NCBI GenBank assembly: GCA_017627275.1
Contig: JAGAHC010000056.1
Coordinates: 1-64,000 of the forward strand
Length of the DNA stretch: 64,000 nucleotides
Source of the DNA: Lachnospiraceae bacterium
Lineage (GTDB): Bacteria > Bacillota > Clostridia > Lachnospirales > Lachnospiraceae
Reading direction: 5' to 3'
The translations under genes were made by a program, and so were the position numbers. Of this stretch, positions 9,527 through 18,194 are shown one piece after another. The notes beneath the pieces were generated by a model that was given only the letters and a program-made list of their open reading frames with translations, was not told the DNA's origin and did not search any database. Numbering within the stretch: the stretch's first letter is position 1; the number at the start of each line of letters is the position of its first letter.

Positions 9527-9819
9527 TATAAAAAGGTTACCTTTCCGACGGTGGTTAAGAAGAGAACAAGGAGCATCGCCTGGATCAGGAGGATGACCGG
9601 GATCCCGAGCGTAAACCGCAGTTTCCTGGTCTTGTGGCGAAAGGCGAACATTCCCAGAAGAATCCCGATGCTGCCGAAGAGGATCGCCAGCTCAAACAGG
9701 ATCGATTCGGGCACGCGAAAAGCGTGGCGCTTCGCCCGCCGTTTATCGATAAACATCATGAGAAAGGCAATGCCGTTGATCAGCACAAGGTATCCGATCA
9801 AAAGTGTCAAAGTGTTCAT
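9526..9819 (-). CDS. DUF1294 family small membrane protein
   Basis: A 97-residue protein with three hydrophobic helices separated by a conserved basic block. The family pattern is visible as FIDKRRAKRHAFRVPE followed by LFGSIGILLGMFAFRHKT. The function of DUF1294 is unknown. It is the first gene of a two-gene minus-strand unit with the TtcA-like gene and shares a TAATG junction with it. A TATAAT on the minus strand lies about 25 bases upstream of the start. Confidence 0.85.
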   Translation of the reverse strand: MNTLTLLIGYLVLINGIAFLMMFIDKRRAKRHAFRVPESILFELAILFGSIGILLGMFAFRHKTRKLRFTLGIPVILLIQAMLLVLFLTTVGKVTFL

Positions 9820-9844
9820 ATCCTCTTTTCCAAAACCTCAGTTT

Positions 9845-9850
9845 ATTATA
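9845..9850 (-). promoter_or_regulatory. Candidate -10 box for the DUF1294/ttcA unit
   Basis: TATAAT read on the minus strand in the 110-base gap between divergent genes. No good -35 hexamer was found at 16-18 bases, so this is only a partial promoter call. Confidence 0.45.
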
Positions 9851-9929
9851 CTAAATGAGAGCGTCCGCATGGAACCGCCTGCGGAAATCTGCTAGTATGG
9901 AAAAAGGCAAGGGCCGGAAAGGAAAAAAG

Positions 9930-11132
9930 ATGATCAATCAGGAATTCAAAGCCATGCTTTCCAATAAAAACGTCATCCGCAATATGGCGGAGTTCGCGGC
10001 GGCGCGGGGAAAGGAGATCGGATACGAAAACGTATTTGACTTCAGCCTCGGCAATCCCTCCACCGTGGTGCCGCAGGAGGTGACGGATTACATGATCCGC
10101 CTTCTGCAGGAAAAGGATTCTCTGGCTCTGCACGGGTACAGCCCGACGACGGGAAACGTCCTGTACAAGGAAAAGATCGCCGAATCCTTAAACGAGCGCT
10201 TCGGCATGGAGTATACGGGAAACCACATCTTCCCGACGACCGGTGCGGCGGGCGCGTTGGCACATGCGGTGCGCGCGGTCACAAAACCTGGAGACGAGAT
10301 CCTTTTGTTTGCGCCCTTTTTCCCGGAATACACGCCGTATCTCACGAAGGCGGGCCTTACGATGCAGGTAGTCCCTGCGGATACAGAGACGTTCCAGATC
10401 AACTTTGACGCCTTTGAAGAGATGCTCTCCGAAAAAACGGCGGCCGTCCTGATCAACACACCCAACAACCCGTCCGGCGTCGTCTACTCGGAAGAGACGC
10501 TGACGAGACTGGCGAAGATCCTGTACGATTGCTCTGACAGGTACGGGCACAACATCTTCCTGATCAGTGACGAACCCTACCGCGAGATCCTTTACCAGGG
10601 AGTGCAGGCGCCGTTCGTATCCAGGTTCTATGACCACACGCTCGTATGCTATTCCTTTGCCAAATCCCTCTCCATGCCGGGCGAGCGGATCGGGTATGTG
10701 GCGGTCAATCCCCGTTGCGAGGATGCGGAGTACATCGTTCCCATGTGCGGACAGATCTCGCGCGGGATCGGACACAACTGCCCGCCGTCCTTCTTCCAGA
10801 TTGCGGTGGCACAGTTTCCGTCGCTCACCAGCGACATCCGGGTGTATGAGAAGAACATGAATCTCATCTACGATACGCTGATGGATCTGAACATGACCTG
10901 CGTCAAACCGGACGGCACCTTCTACATTTTCCCGAAGGCTCCGGAAGAGGATTCGATCGCTTTCTGCGAAAAGGCAAAGCAGTATGACCTGATCCTGGTT
11001 CCGGGCGACAGCTTCGGCGCGCCGGGATTTTTCCGGATGGCCTACTGCATCGATACGGAAAAAGTAGAGAGAGCGATGCCGCGGTTCAGACAGTTTATTC
11101 AGGAAGGATATGGTACAATAAATCCTGCATAG
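9930..11132 (+). CDS. PLP-dependent aminotransferase, class I/II
   Basis: A 400-residue cytoplasmic aminotransferase of the aspartate aminotransferase fold. The start is set at MINQEFKAML, preceded by AAAGGA at good spacing; further upstream in-frame codons include non-conserved sequence. Motifs seen are the FSLGNPS N-terminal signature, NTPNNPSGVVYS, the ISDEPYREI region with the PLP-binding Asp, and SFAKSLSMPGERIGY with the Schiff-base Lys. The substrate cannot be told; pyridoxal aminotransferases of this type in Clostridia are often annotated as aspartate or broad-specificity. A short terminator-like hairpin follows. Confidence 0.9.
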   Translation: MINQEFKAMLSNKNVIRNMAEFAAARGKEIGYENVFDFSLGNPSTVVPQEVTDYMIRLLQEKDSLALHGYSPTTGNVLYKEKIAESLNERFGMEYTGNHIFPTTGAAGALAHAVRAVTKPGDEILLFAPFFPEYTPYLTKAGLTMQVVPADTETFQINFDAFEEMLSEKTAAVLINTPNNPSGVVYSEETLTRLAKILYDCSDRYGHNIFLISDEPYREILYQGVQAPFVSRFYDHTLVCYSFAKSLSMPGERIGYVAVNPRCEDAEYIVPMCGQISRGIGHNCPPSFFQIAVAQFPSLTSDIRVYEKNMNLIYDTLMDLNMTCVKPDGTFYIFPKAPEEDSIAFCEKAKQYDLILVPGDSFGAPGFFRMAYCIDTEKVERAMPRFRQFIQEGYGTINPA

Positions 11133-11140
11133 CGGACTCG

Positions 11141-11165
11141 CATCCGGCCCGGTCGGATGGTTTTT
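11141..11165 (+). terminator. Short rho-independent terminator after the aminotransferase
   Basis: A 6-bp stem (CATCCG / CGGATG, seven-base loop) is followed by G and five T. It sits nine bases after the aminotransferase stop, just before comEA. The stem is short, so efficiency may be modest. Confidence 0.6.
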
Positions 11166-11179
11166 ACATGGAGAAAGCT

Positions 11180-11845
11180 ATGGAGGAAAACAGAATCAAG
11201 GTGTTGTTCAAAGACAAGCGAGTGCAGATCGGCTGTCTTCTTTTTGCGGTCCTTTTGGGGAATCTTTTCATGGGACTCATTTCTCCGCAGGCGCTGGCGG
11301 CCGGAAAGGAAGAAAGCGCCGCGACTTCGGAATCCGTTGTCGAAGTGATCCCGGAAGAGGAACTGACAAAAAAGGAAGAAGAGACGGAAGAACCCGTCAC
11401 GCTGACCGTCTTTGTCTGCGGCGCGGTCAGGGAAGAAGGCGTGTATGTCCTGCCGCAGGGTGCCAGAGTGTCAGACGCGGTCAGACAGGCAGGCGGATTT
11501 GCAGGAGAGGCGCAGACCGATGCCCTGAATCTCGCAAGCCCCTTAAAAGACGGGGACATGATCAGAGTCCCTTCTGAGGAAGAGATCGAAGAAGGACGGG
11601 TGGTCAAAGAAGAAGCGACCGCGGGCCTTCCGGCGACGGATAGGAATCCTTCTTCCGTCATCAATCTCAATACGGCGGGGAAAGAGACACTCATGACCCT
11701 TGAGGGGATCGGAGAGGCAAAGGCACAGAAGATCATCGCTTATCGGGAGCAGACGCCGTTTACAAAGATCGAAGACATTCAAAATGTCTCCGGCATCGGG
11801 GCATCGATCTTTGCAAAGATCAAAGACAGGATCACCGTAGAATAA
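11180..11845 (+). CDS. comEA: Competence protein ComEA, DNA receptor
   Basis: Membrane-anchored DNA-binding protein that brings incoming DNA to the ComEC channel in naturally transformable bacteria. Domains in order are an N-terminal TM helix (about 15-35), a variable acidic linker, an SLBB-type domain (LTVFVCGAVREEGVYVLP), and a C-terminal helix-hairpin-helix pair (INLNTAGKETLMTLEGIG, then VSGIG). A start at 11180 is preferred because GGAGAAAG stands just before it; an in-frame ATG at 11168 is possible. The comEC gene lies 2.2 kb downstream with three signalling genes between them. Confidence 0.92.
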   Translation: MEENRIKVLFKDKRVQIGCLLFAVLLGNLFMGLISPQALAAGKEESAATSESVVEVIPEEELTKKEEETEEPVTLTVFVCGAVREEGVYVLPQGARVSDAVRQAGGFAGEAQTDALNLASPLKDGDMIRVPSEEEIEEGRVVKEEATAGLPATDRNPSSVINLNTAGKETLMTLEGIGEAKAQKIIAYREQTPFTKIEDIQNVSGIGASIFAKIKDRITVE

Positions 11846-11882
11846 CACACCCCGCAGACAACGCGGAGAAAAGGATAAACAG

Positions 11883-12584
11883 ATGGCAAAAAAAGTACTG
11901 GTCGTAGATGATGAAAAGCTGATCGTCAAAGGCCTCAGATATTCTTTATTACAGGACGGATACGATGTGGATGCTGCGTTTGACGGAGAGGAAGCGCTCG
12001 ACAAGATCAGAGCGACGGCCTACGACGTCGTGCTTCTGGATGTGATGCTGCCGAAGCTCACCGGATTTGAAGTGCTGCAGCAGACAAGAGAGTTTTCGGG
12101 CGTCCCGATCATTATGCTGACCGCCAAGGGCGAGGACATGGATAAGATCCTGGGACTGGAATACGGGGCGGACGACTATGTAACCAAGCCGTTCAACATC
12201 CTGGAAGTGAAGGCCAGGATCAAGGCGATTTTACGACGCCTTGCGGATGTGCGCTCTGCCCAGGGGATGGAAGAGAGGATCGTCGAAAGCGGCGATCTGA
12301 AAATGGACATCGATAACCGCCGTCTCTACATTCTGGGGAACGAGATCAACCTCACGTCCAAGGAATTCGAAATGCTGGAACTGCTCGCAACGCATCCGGG
12401 AAAGGTCTACGGAAGAGAGCGGCTTTTGGAACTGATCTGGGGAGAAGATTATCCCGGAGACGTGCGAACGGTCGACGTGCATATCAGAAGACTGCGCGAG
12501 AAGATCGAGAGCAATCCGTCCGAGCCGCGTTATGTGCAGACCAAGTGGGGCGTCGGCTACTACTATAAGGAACAGAAGAGTTAA
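11883..12584 (+). CDS. Response regulator, OmpR/PhoB family
   Basis: A 233-residue two-component regulator. The receiver domain (1-120) has acidic pair DD at 9-10, the phospho-accepting Asp at 53 in LLDVMLP, the Thr in MLTAKG and the Lys in VTKPF. The C-terminal winged helix (about 135-230) ends with the typical DVRTVDVHIRRLREKIE and WGVGYY blocks. Its partner kinase follows four bases later and a GerMN lipoprotein after that, which suggests an envelope-related signal. It resembles VicR/PhoB regulators, but the target genes are unknown. Confidence 0.93.
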   Translation: MAKKVLVVDDEKLIVKGLRYSLLQDGYDVDAAFDGEEALDKIRATAYDVVLLDVMLPKLTGFEVLQQTREFSGVPIIMLTAKGEDMDKILGLEYGADDYVTKPFNILEVKARIKAILRRLADVRSAQGMEERIVESGDLKMDIDNRRLYILGNEINLTSKEFEMLELLATHPGKVYGRERLLELIWGEDYPGDVRTVDVHIRRLREKIESNPSEPRYVQTKWGVGYYYKEQKS

Positions 12585-12587
12585 AGA

Positions 12588-13511
12588 GTGGAAAAGAAAT
12601 CGTTTTTCTCCAGTTTAAAAGTCAAGGTGTTTGCGCTCTGCAGTCTGTTCGGCCTTTTGCCGATGCTGTTTCTGTGGTTCGGGCTAGGCGGCCTGAAAGA
12701 AGGCACGGACTATCGGATGCTGTTCATTCTGATCCCGGCGGTCTTTGTAATGGCCTTTGCCCTGACCTGTATCCTGATCCGGCCGATAAAAAAAATGCAG
12801 GACGATATCGTGCAGAGCAGGCAGGACTTTATCTCGAACGTATCGCACGAACTGAAGACGCCGATGGCCTCCATGAAGGTGCTGGCGGATTCTCTCGTGA
12901 TGCAGGAAGAGGTCCCGAGCGAGATGTATCAGGAGTTTCTGATCAACATCGGGCAGGAGATCGACCGGGAAAACGCCATCATCGCTGACCTTACCAATCT
13001 TTCCAAACTCGATCGCAAAGATGTGCAGATGAATGTTTCGGAAGTGAATGTCGAAGCACTTCTTTCCATGATCATCCGGCGCGTGGCGCCGATCGCCGGC
13101 AAGAGAGACATTGAGATTGCGCTGGAGGCAGAAGAGGACATCGTTGCGGAACTGGACGAAGTCAAGATGACGATGGCGTTTACGAATCTGATCGAAAATG
13201 CCGTGAAGTATAACAAAGAGCACGGAACGGTCCTTGTGTCCATGCATGCGGAAGGAAATGACTGTGTCGTCTCGATCAGGGACAGCGGCATCGGGATCCC
13301 GAAGGAAGCGCTGGACAAGATCTTTGAGCGGTTCTACCGTGTCGACAAATCGCGCTCCCGCGAGATCGGCGGAACGGGACTGGGGCTGTCTCTTGCGCAG
13401 ACGGTAGTGGAACTGCACCGCGGAGAGATCACGGTCGAGAGCGAGATCGAAGAAGGCAGCACCTTTACGGTGCGCGTTCCCATCAAACGCGAGGCAGAGA
13501 AAAACCTATGA
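12588..13511 (+). CDS. Sensor histidine kinase, short-sensor type
   Basis: A 307-residue membrane kinase starting at GTG. Two TM helices (about 13-33 and 44-64) enclose only about ten extracellular residues, so it is an intramembrane-sensing type with no clear ligand domain. HisKA carries His87 in NVSHELKTPMASM. The ATPase domain has NLIENAVKYN, RDSGIGIPKEAL and GGTGLGLSLAQ. It overlaps the lipoprotein gene start by four bases. The lipoprotein may supply the missing sensory input; that is inference from position. Confidence 0.92.
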   Translation: MEKKSFFSSLKVKVFALCSLFGLLPMLFLWFGLGGLKEGTDYRMLFILIPAVFVMAFALTCILIRPIKKMQDDIVQSRQDFISNVSHELKTPMASMKVLADSLVMQEEVPSEMYQEFLINIGQEIDRENAIIADLTNLSKLDRKDVQMNVSEVNVEALLSMIIRRVAPIAGKRDIEIALEAEEDIVAELDEVKMTMAFTNLIENAVKYNKEHGTVLVSMHAEGNDCVVSIRDSGIGIPKEALDKIFERFYRVDKSRSREIGGTGLGLSLAQTVVELHRGEITVESEIEEGSTFTVRVPIKREAEKNL

Positions 13512-13987
13512 GAAAAAGGATCTGCTTCGTGCTCTTTCTGCTCGTGCTTTCCCTGGCCGGCTGTACGCAGCGGAAACAGGTCGAAGAAGGGGCCATCAAC
13601 ATTTATTACATGAATGAAGGTGAAACGGGTCTGGTGGAGTATGTCTATTTCCCGATCACGGGAACACTGTACGATGTCTCCAAGGAGGTCCTCGATCAGA
13701 TGAAGGTGACGCCGGAGGACGTCGAACTGGCTTCGCCTTTGAAATACACCCGGATCAACAGCATCAGTTTTTCCGGGGAAAACATCAACGTTGATTTCGA
13801 CGATTCTTATCTGGAGATGGATCTGGTGCGGGAGAAGCTGACCAGAGAAGCCGTGGTCTTTACCATGTGCCAGGTCACCGGCATCACGAGCGTGAGCTTT
13901 TCAGTGGAGAATGAGCCTCTCTTAAATGAGACCGGCAAGCCGTTCGGCATGATGACGCCGGAAAAACTGCGTCTGAATCTCCGGTAA
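13508..13987 (+). CDS. GerMN-domain lipoprotein
   Basis: A 159-residue secreted lipoprotein. The signal peptide ends in a lipobox LAGC (Cys19), and the rest is a single GerMN domain. GerMN domains occur in spore germination protein GerM and in lipoproteins linked to kinases such as LpqB. Here the gene overlaps the histidine kinase, so it is probably an accessory of that two-component system on the outer face of the membrane. The ligand is unknown. Confidence 0.85.
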   Translation: MRKRICFVLFLLVLSLAGCTQRKQVEEGAINIYYMNEGETGLVEYVYFPITGTLYDVSKEVLDQMKVTPEDVELASPLKYTRINSISFSGENINVDFDDSYLEMDLVREKLTREAVVFTMCQVTGITSVSFSVENEPLLNETGKPFGMMTPEKLRLNLR

Positions 13988-14015
13988 CACAATCCCATTT
14001 TTAAAGGAACAGAAT

Positions 14016-16295
14016 ATGCGAAGACCACTGTGCCTTCTGGCACTTTGTTATGCCGTGGTCGTTTTTCTTTGCGTACAGGCAACGGACGCAGCAAGAAACC
14101 CCGTGCCTTCCGATACATTTTGTCTGCGGGAGGACGAGGGCCTTCCGGTAACGCTTTCGGGCACCGTGCGCGAGGCGATCATCAGCGGAGAAGGAAAAGA
14201 GAAAAAGACACAGATCCTTCTGGAAGACGTGACGGATGCGGCGGGAAGAACGAACGGCAGATCTTTTTACATCCGGATGACACTGGAGAACGAAGAGCGG
14301 GAACTTTTTCCGGGTACGCGTCTTTGTGTGCGCGGGATCTTAAGGAGTATTTCCCGCGCTACGAATCCGGGAGAGTTTGATGCGAAGGTCTATTACCGGA
14401 TCCTGCACATCAACTACCGCCTGGTCCGTCCGGAGGTGCTGGAAATAAGTCCTCCGGAAAGGAGGAGTCTGCGTATGCTGCTGCACGGCATCCGCAGACG
14501 CGGGATCCTGGTTCTGCAAAGAAATCTGCCGGAAAGAGAAGCGGGCGTTCTTGGCGCGATGCTCTTCGGGGTAAAGAATGACCTGGACGAGGCACAAAAG
14601 AGCCTGTACCAGACAAACGGCATTGCTCATATCCTCGCGATCTCGGGTCTGCATGTTTCGATCCTCGGTCTTTCCCTGTACCGCCTGCTGAAGCGGGCGG
14701 GGTGGAAGGAGAGGAGCGCGTCGGCAGGCTGCATGGTCTTTCTTGTCCTCTACGGCATGATGGTCGGCGGGTCGCCCTCCGCCGTGCGCGCCATCCTGAT
14801 GTTCTTTCTGTACCGGCTGGCGGGGCTTCTTCATCGCACGTACGATCTTTTGACCGGCATTGCCGTGGCGGGACTTCTGATCCTGTTTTCGGAACCGCTC
14901 TACATCCTGCACACGGGATTTCAGTTTTCCTTTTCGGCGGTGCTGTCCATCGCGCTTCTTTCCCCGCTCGTCAAAGGGCCGTCCGGATTCCGGACGTCGC
15001 TTGCGGTCGTCATCGGGACCCTGCCGGTCAGCCTTCTGACGACGGGCGCTTTTTCCCCGTATGCCGTTCTGATCAATCTTCTGGTGGTGCCGCTCGTGGA
15101 AGTCGTGATGGTGTGCGGGATCCTGTTGGAGATCACGGGGGGATTGCTTCTGCCCGGCGGCGCGCTCATGAGGGTGACGGCGGCCTTACTTTCCGCGCTG
15201 ATCCGGGAGATTCTTTCCTTTTTTGACAACCTGTGCCTTCTGGCAAATGCCCTGCCGCTTAGTTCTGTCACGTGGGGGAATCCCGGTGCTTTCCGGGTGC
15301 TGTGCTTTCTGCTGCTTCTCGGGATCCTTCTGCTTGCGGAGGAAAAGTCAAAGCCCGGTGACAAGCCGTTCAAAAGGTGGGTGCTGCTTGGCGCGATGAT
15401 CCTGTCCCTGGCTGTTCCTTCGCCGCGAAGGGGAATGGAACTGGTCCTGCTCGATGTCGGGCAGGGGGATGGGATCCTGCTGAGAGAGGACGCGCAGACC
15501 TGGATGATCGACGGCGGCTCCTCTTCGAGAGAAAGGATCGCGTCTGCCGTTCTTTTGCCGGCGCTGTCTTATTACGGGATCGACTGCGTCGACACCTGGG
15601 TCGTGACGCACGCAGACGACGATCACTGCAACGGCCTGCTGGAGACGATGGAGAGGATCAGAGAAGGAGGGACAAAGCTCCGGATCAGAAGGATCCTGCT
15701 CCCCGGCGTGCCGCAGACGGAAGGGGATGAAAACACGGCGAAGATCCTGAAGGCAGCAGGGGAACTAATGATCCCGGTGGAATACTGTGTGACGGGACAG
15801 ACCTTTGCGCTCAGCGAAAAAACAGGGCTCCTCTGTCTGAACCCGGAGCCTTCCATGGTCACAACGGATCTGAATGAAACATCGATCACCTTTTTGCTGA
15901 CAGGAGAAAATCTGGAGATCCTTCTGACGGGGGATCTGGAGAAGGAAGCGGAGAAGGCGGCGGCAGGACGGCTTTCGACAGAGCGGGAGGCAAGGGGGAA
16001 AGAGGAAGGGCAGGCGGTCACGCGCATTCTGAAGGCCGGCCATCACGGCTCCCGACATTCTTCCTCCGAAGAACTGCTGTCGGCATTCCCGCCGGACTAT
16101 GCGCTGATCAGTGCGGGACGAAACAACCGCTACGGCCACCCGCACAGAGAGACCATGGAGCGGCTGCGGGAGGCGGGAGCGGCGTGTCTGTCCACGCAGG
16201 ATGGCGGTGCGGTGTTTGTGAGACAGCATGGGAGTGAGGTGGAAGTGAAAACATTTTTTGGGACTTGCGTTCGGGAACGCGGTTTGCTATACTAA
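14016..16295 (+). CDS. comEC: ComEC/Rec2 DNA uptake channel with metallo-beta-lactamase domain
   Basis: Polytopic membrane channel through which single-stranded DNA enters during transformation. The 759-residue protein has an N-terminal OB-like extracellular domain (about 25-140), the competence membrane domain (about 165-470, with AHILAISGLHVSILGLSLY), and a C-terminal metallo-beta-lactamase-like domain (LLDVGQGDGILLRED and the VVTHADDDHCNG metal motif) thought to degrade the other strand. A ribosome site AAAGGAAC precedes ATG. Its last codons contain the recA promoter. The gene is full length with all three domains. Confidence 0.95.
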   Translation: MRRPLCLLALCYAVVVFLCVQATDAARNPVPSDTFCLREDEGLPVTLSGTVREAIISGEGKEKKTQILLEDVTDAAGRTNGRSFYIRMTLENEERELFPGTRLCVRGILRSISRATNPGEFDAKVYYRILHINYRLVRPEVLEISPPERRSLRMLLHGIRRRGILVLQRNLPEREAGVLGAMLFGVKNDLDEAQKSLYQTNGIAHILAISGLHVSILGLSLYRLLKRAGWKERSASAGCMVFLVLYGMMVGGSPSAVRAILMFFLYRLAGLLHRTYDLLTGIAVAGLLILFSEPLYILHTGFQFSFSAVLSIALLSPLVKGPSGFRTSLAVVIGTLPVSLLTTGAFSPYAVLINLLVVPLVEVVMVCGILLEITGGLLLPGGALMRVTAALLSALIREILSFFDNLCLLANALPLSSVTWGNPGAFRVLCFLLLLGILLLAEEKSKPGDKPFKRWVLLGAMILSLAVPSPRRGMELVLLDVGQGDGILLREDAQTWMIDGGSSSRERIASAVLLPALSYYGIDCVDTWVVTHADDDHCNGLLETMERIREGGTKLRIRRILLPGVPQTEGDENTAKILKAAGELMIPVEYCVTGQTFALSEKTGLLCLNPEPSMVTTDLNETSITFLLTGENLEILLTGDLEKEAEKAAAGRLSTEREARGKEEGQAVTRILKAGHHGSRHSSSEELLSAFPPDYALISAGRNNRYGHPHRETMERLREAGAACLSTQDGGAVFVRQHGSEVEVKTFFGTCVRERGLLY

Positions 16296-16312
16296 TACAG
16301 AACAAATGTTCG
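16265..16312 (+). promoter_or_regulatory. recA promoter with LexA (SOS) box
   Basis: TTGCGT at 16265-16270 and TATACT at 16288-16293 with a 17-base spacer form a good housekeeping promoter inside the last codons of comEC. Six bases on, GAAC-AAAT-GTTC with a following G (16300-16312) matches the Gram-positive LexA/DinR consensus GAAC-N4-GTTC and covers the expected start point. A palindrome GCGTTC-GG-GAACGC also lies in the spacer (16267-16280). SOS induction of recA is therefore expected. Confidence 0.85.
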
Positions 16313-16361
16313 GTATACATTTGTGAATCGATTTGAGCAGTAAATATAAGGGAGAAAAACT

Positions 16362-17453
16362 ATGGCAATGGATCAGGATCAGAAATTAAAGGCACTGGAT
16401 GCAGCCCTCTCACAGATAGAGAAGCAGTACGGCAAGGGCGCCGTGATGAAACTGGGTGACCCCGGGCGTCCGATGGAAGTGGAGACGATTCCGACAGGTT
16501 CCCTGTCCCTGGATATCGCACTGGGCCTCGGCGGGATCCCGAAGGGCAGAGTGATCGAGATCTACGGACCGGAGTCTTCGGGTAAGACGACCGTGACGCT
16601 TCATATGATCGCGGAGGTGCAAAGACGCGGCGGCATCGCCGGCTTCATCGACGCGGAGCACGCCCTGGATCCGGTCTACGCGAAGAACATCGGCGTGGAC
16701 ATCGACAATCTGTATATTTCCCAGCCGGACAGCGGGGAACAGGCGCTGGAGATCACGGAGACGATGGTACGGTCCGGCGCGATCGACATCGTGGTCGTGG
16801 ACTCCGTGGCGGCCCTTGTGCCGAAGGCCGAGATCGACGGCGATATGGGCGACTCCCATGTGGGTCTGCAGGCTCGTTTGATGTCGCAGGCGCTGAGGAA
16901 GCTTACGGCCGTCATCAGCAAATCCAACTGTGCCGTGGTCTTTATCAACCAGCTGCGTGAGAAGGTCGGCATCATGTTCGGTAATCCCGAGACGACGACC
17001 GGCGGCCGGGCACTGAAATTCTATTCCTCCGTGCGTATGGATGTGCGCCGCATCGAGTCCATCAAGCAGAACGGAGAGGTCATCGGCAACCGTACGCGCG
17101 TGAAGGTGGTCAAGAACAAGATCGCTCCGCCGTTCAGGGAAGCAGAATTTGACATTATGTTCGGCAAGGGCATCTCCTATGTCGGCGACGTGCTCGACCT
17201 GGCGGCGAATGCCGATATCATCAATAAGAGCGGCGCCTGATACAACTACGGCAACAACAAGATCGGACAGGGCAGAGAGAATACCAAGCTCTACCTGGAA
17301 GAGAATCCGGCGCTGTTGTACGAGATCGACAGGAAGGTGCGCGAGCACTTCGGCCTGGATCCGGAGGGCGCAAGACAGCTGGCAACGAAGGCTGCTGACG
17401 ATGCCGACAAGACGGAAGCAAAGGCCGGGAAAGAGAAAAAGACGGAAGAATAA
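16362..17453 (+). pseudogene. recA: Recombinase RecA, interrupted by an in-frame TGA
   Basis: RecA forms filaments on single-stranded DNA for homologous recombination and activates LexA cleavage. The open part (16362-17240) encodes 292 residues with Walker A GPESSGKT at 69-76 and the intact core ATPase. At 17238-17240 a TGA stands between KSGA and YNYGNNKIGQGREN, exactly where RecA has a conserved Trp (E. coli W290). The frame then runs another 70 codons to TAA at 17451, with normal RecA C-terminal sequence. If it terminates there, the protein loses almost all of the C-terminal domain. Either this is a nonsense mutation, a sequence error (TGG to TGA), or the stop is read through. Other genes in the window use TGG normally and are not broken by TGA. 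Confidence 0.9.
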
Positions 17454-17464
17454 GGAACCCCCTC

Positions 17465-18094
17465 GTGTTTGTAGAATCCATTACGGCAATCAATCGCAAT
17501 AAACGCAGGGTCTGCCTCTCTCAGGCGGCAGACCCTGCGTTTTCTTCCTTCCCCTTACGGAACGCGGATATTCTCGCGTTTTCGCTGCGGGAAGGAGGAG
17601 AGGTATCACCGGAGATATGGGAAGAGATCTGTCTTACGCTTCGTAAGGACTGCCTTTCCAAAAGCGCCGACCTGTTAAAGTCGCAGGATTATACCGTGGC
17701 GCGTCTGAAAAAGAAGCTGCGGGAGGCATCTTTCCCTGCGCCCGTCATCGACGAAGCCGTGGCGGAGATGGAAGAGGCAGGGTATCTCGATGACAGAAGA
17801 TATGCGGAGAGTTTTTTGAGGGCCCATATGGGAGACAGAAGTTTCCTGAAACTGCGGCAGGACTTAAAGGACAGGGGCGTATCGGGCGCCGTCATTGAGG
17901 AAGCCTTTGCCGGGGCAGAGGACGAAGGGATCCTCTCAAATCAGGAGGAAGAACAGATCCGGAAGATCCTTTCGAAGAAGGGGTTTGATAAAGAGACGGC
18001 GGATTGGGAGGAGAAGCAGAAGATGATGGCCGCTCTCTACCGGCGCGGCTTTTCCTCCGAAACCATTCGCAGGGTCCTCGGAGAGACAGAGTGA
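17465..18094 (+). CDS. recX: RecA regulator RecX
   Basis: RecX binds RecA filaments and modulates them. The 209-residue protein starts at GTG, with AAGGA overlapping the recA stop. The opening VESITAINRNKRRVCL matches the usual RecX N terminus, and GYLDDRRYAESFL is a typical three-helix repeat motif. Codons 13-26 coincide with a perfect 16-bp terminator-like hairpin, so the full-length protein can only be made if transcription passes it. No other plausible start was seen downstream of the hairpin that keeps the N-terminal homology. Confidence 0.85.
   Translation: MFVESITAINRNKRRVCLSQAADPAFSSFPLRNADILAFSLREGGEVSPEIWEEICLTLRKDCLSKSADLLKSQDYTVARLKKKLREASFPAPVIDEAVAEMEEAGYLDDRRYAESFLRAHMGDRSFLKLRQDLKDRGVSGAVIEEAFAGAEDEGILSNQEEEQIRKILSKKGFDKETADWEEKQKMMAALYRRGFSSETIRRVLGETE
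17501..17546 (+). terminator. Strong hairpin and T-tract inside the 5' end of recX
   Basis: Arms 17501-17516 and 17527-17542 are perfectly complementary over 16 bases with a 10-base loop, followed by a T-rich run (GTTTTCTTCCTT). It has all the marks of a rho-independent terminator for recA, 48 bases after the recA TAA, yet it lies within the recX reading frame. It probably attenuates recX relative to recA. Confidence 0.8.
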
Positions 18095-18107
18095 CCGGTT
18101 TGTAAGA

Positions 18108-18136
18108 TTGACAGCCTTGTCAGATTTATATAAAAT
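18108..18136 (+). promoter_or_regulatory. Promoter of rny
   Basis: TTGACA at 18108-18113, a 17-base spacer and TAAAAT at 18131-18136, about 60 bases before the rny ATG. It begins 14 bases after the recX stop. Confidence 0.7.
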
Positions 18137-18194
18137 AGTTCTGTTGTGATTTTACATTTTGTACAATGAAAATTTAATAAGGAGGACTCCTGTA

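Noticed and set aside
16362..17453. Whole-genome recoding of TGA to Trp as explanation for the recA stop
   Set aside because: About fifty other genes in the window are full length, use TGG for Trp and many end in TGA at the expected family length. A global code change would extend or fuse these. Local readthrough or error remains possible.
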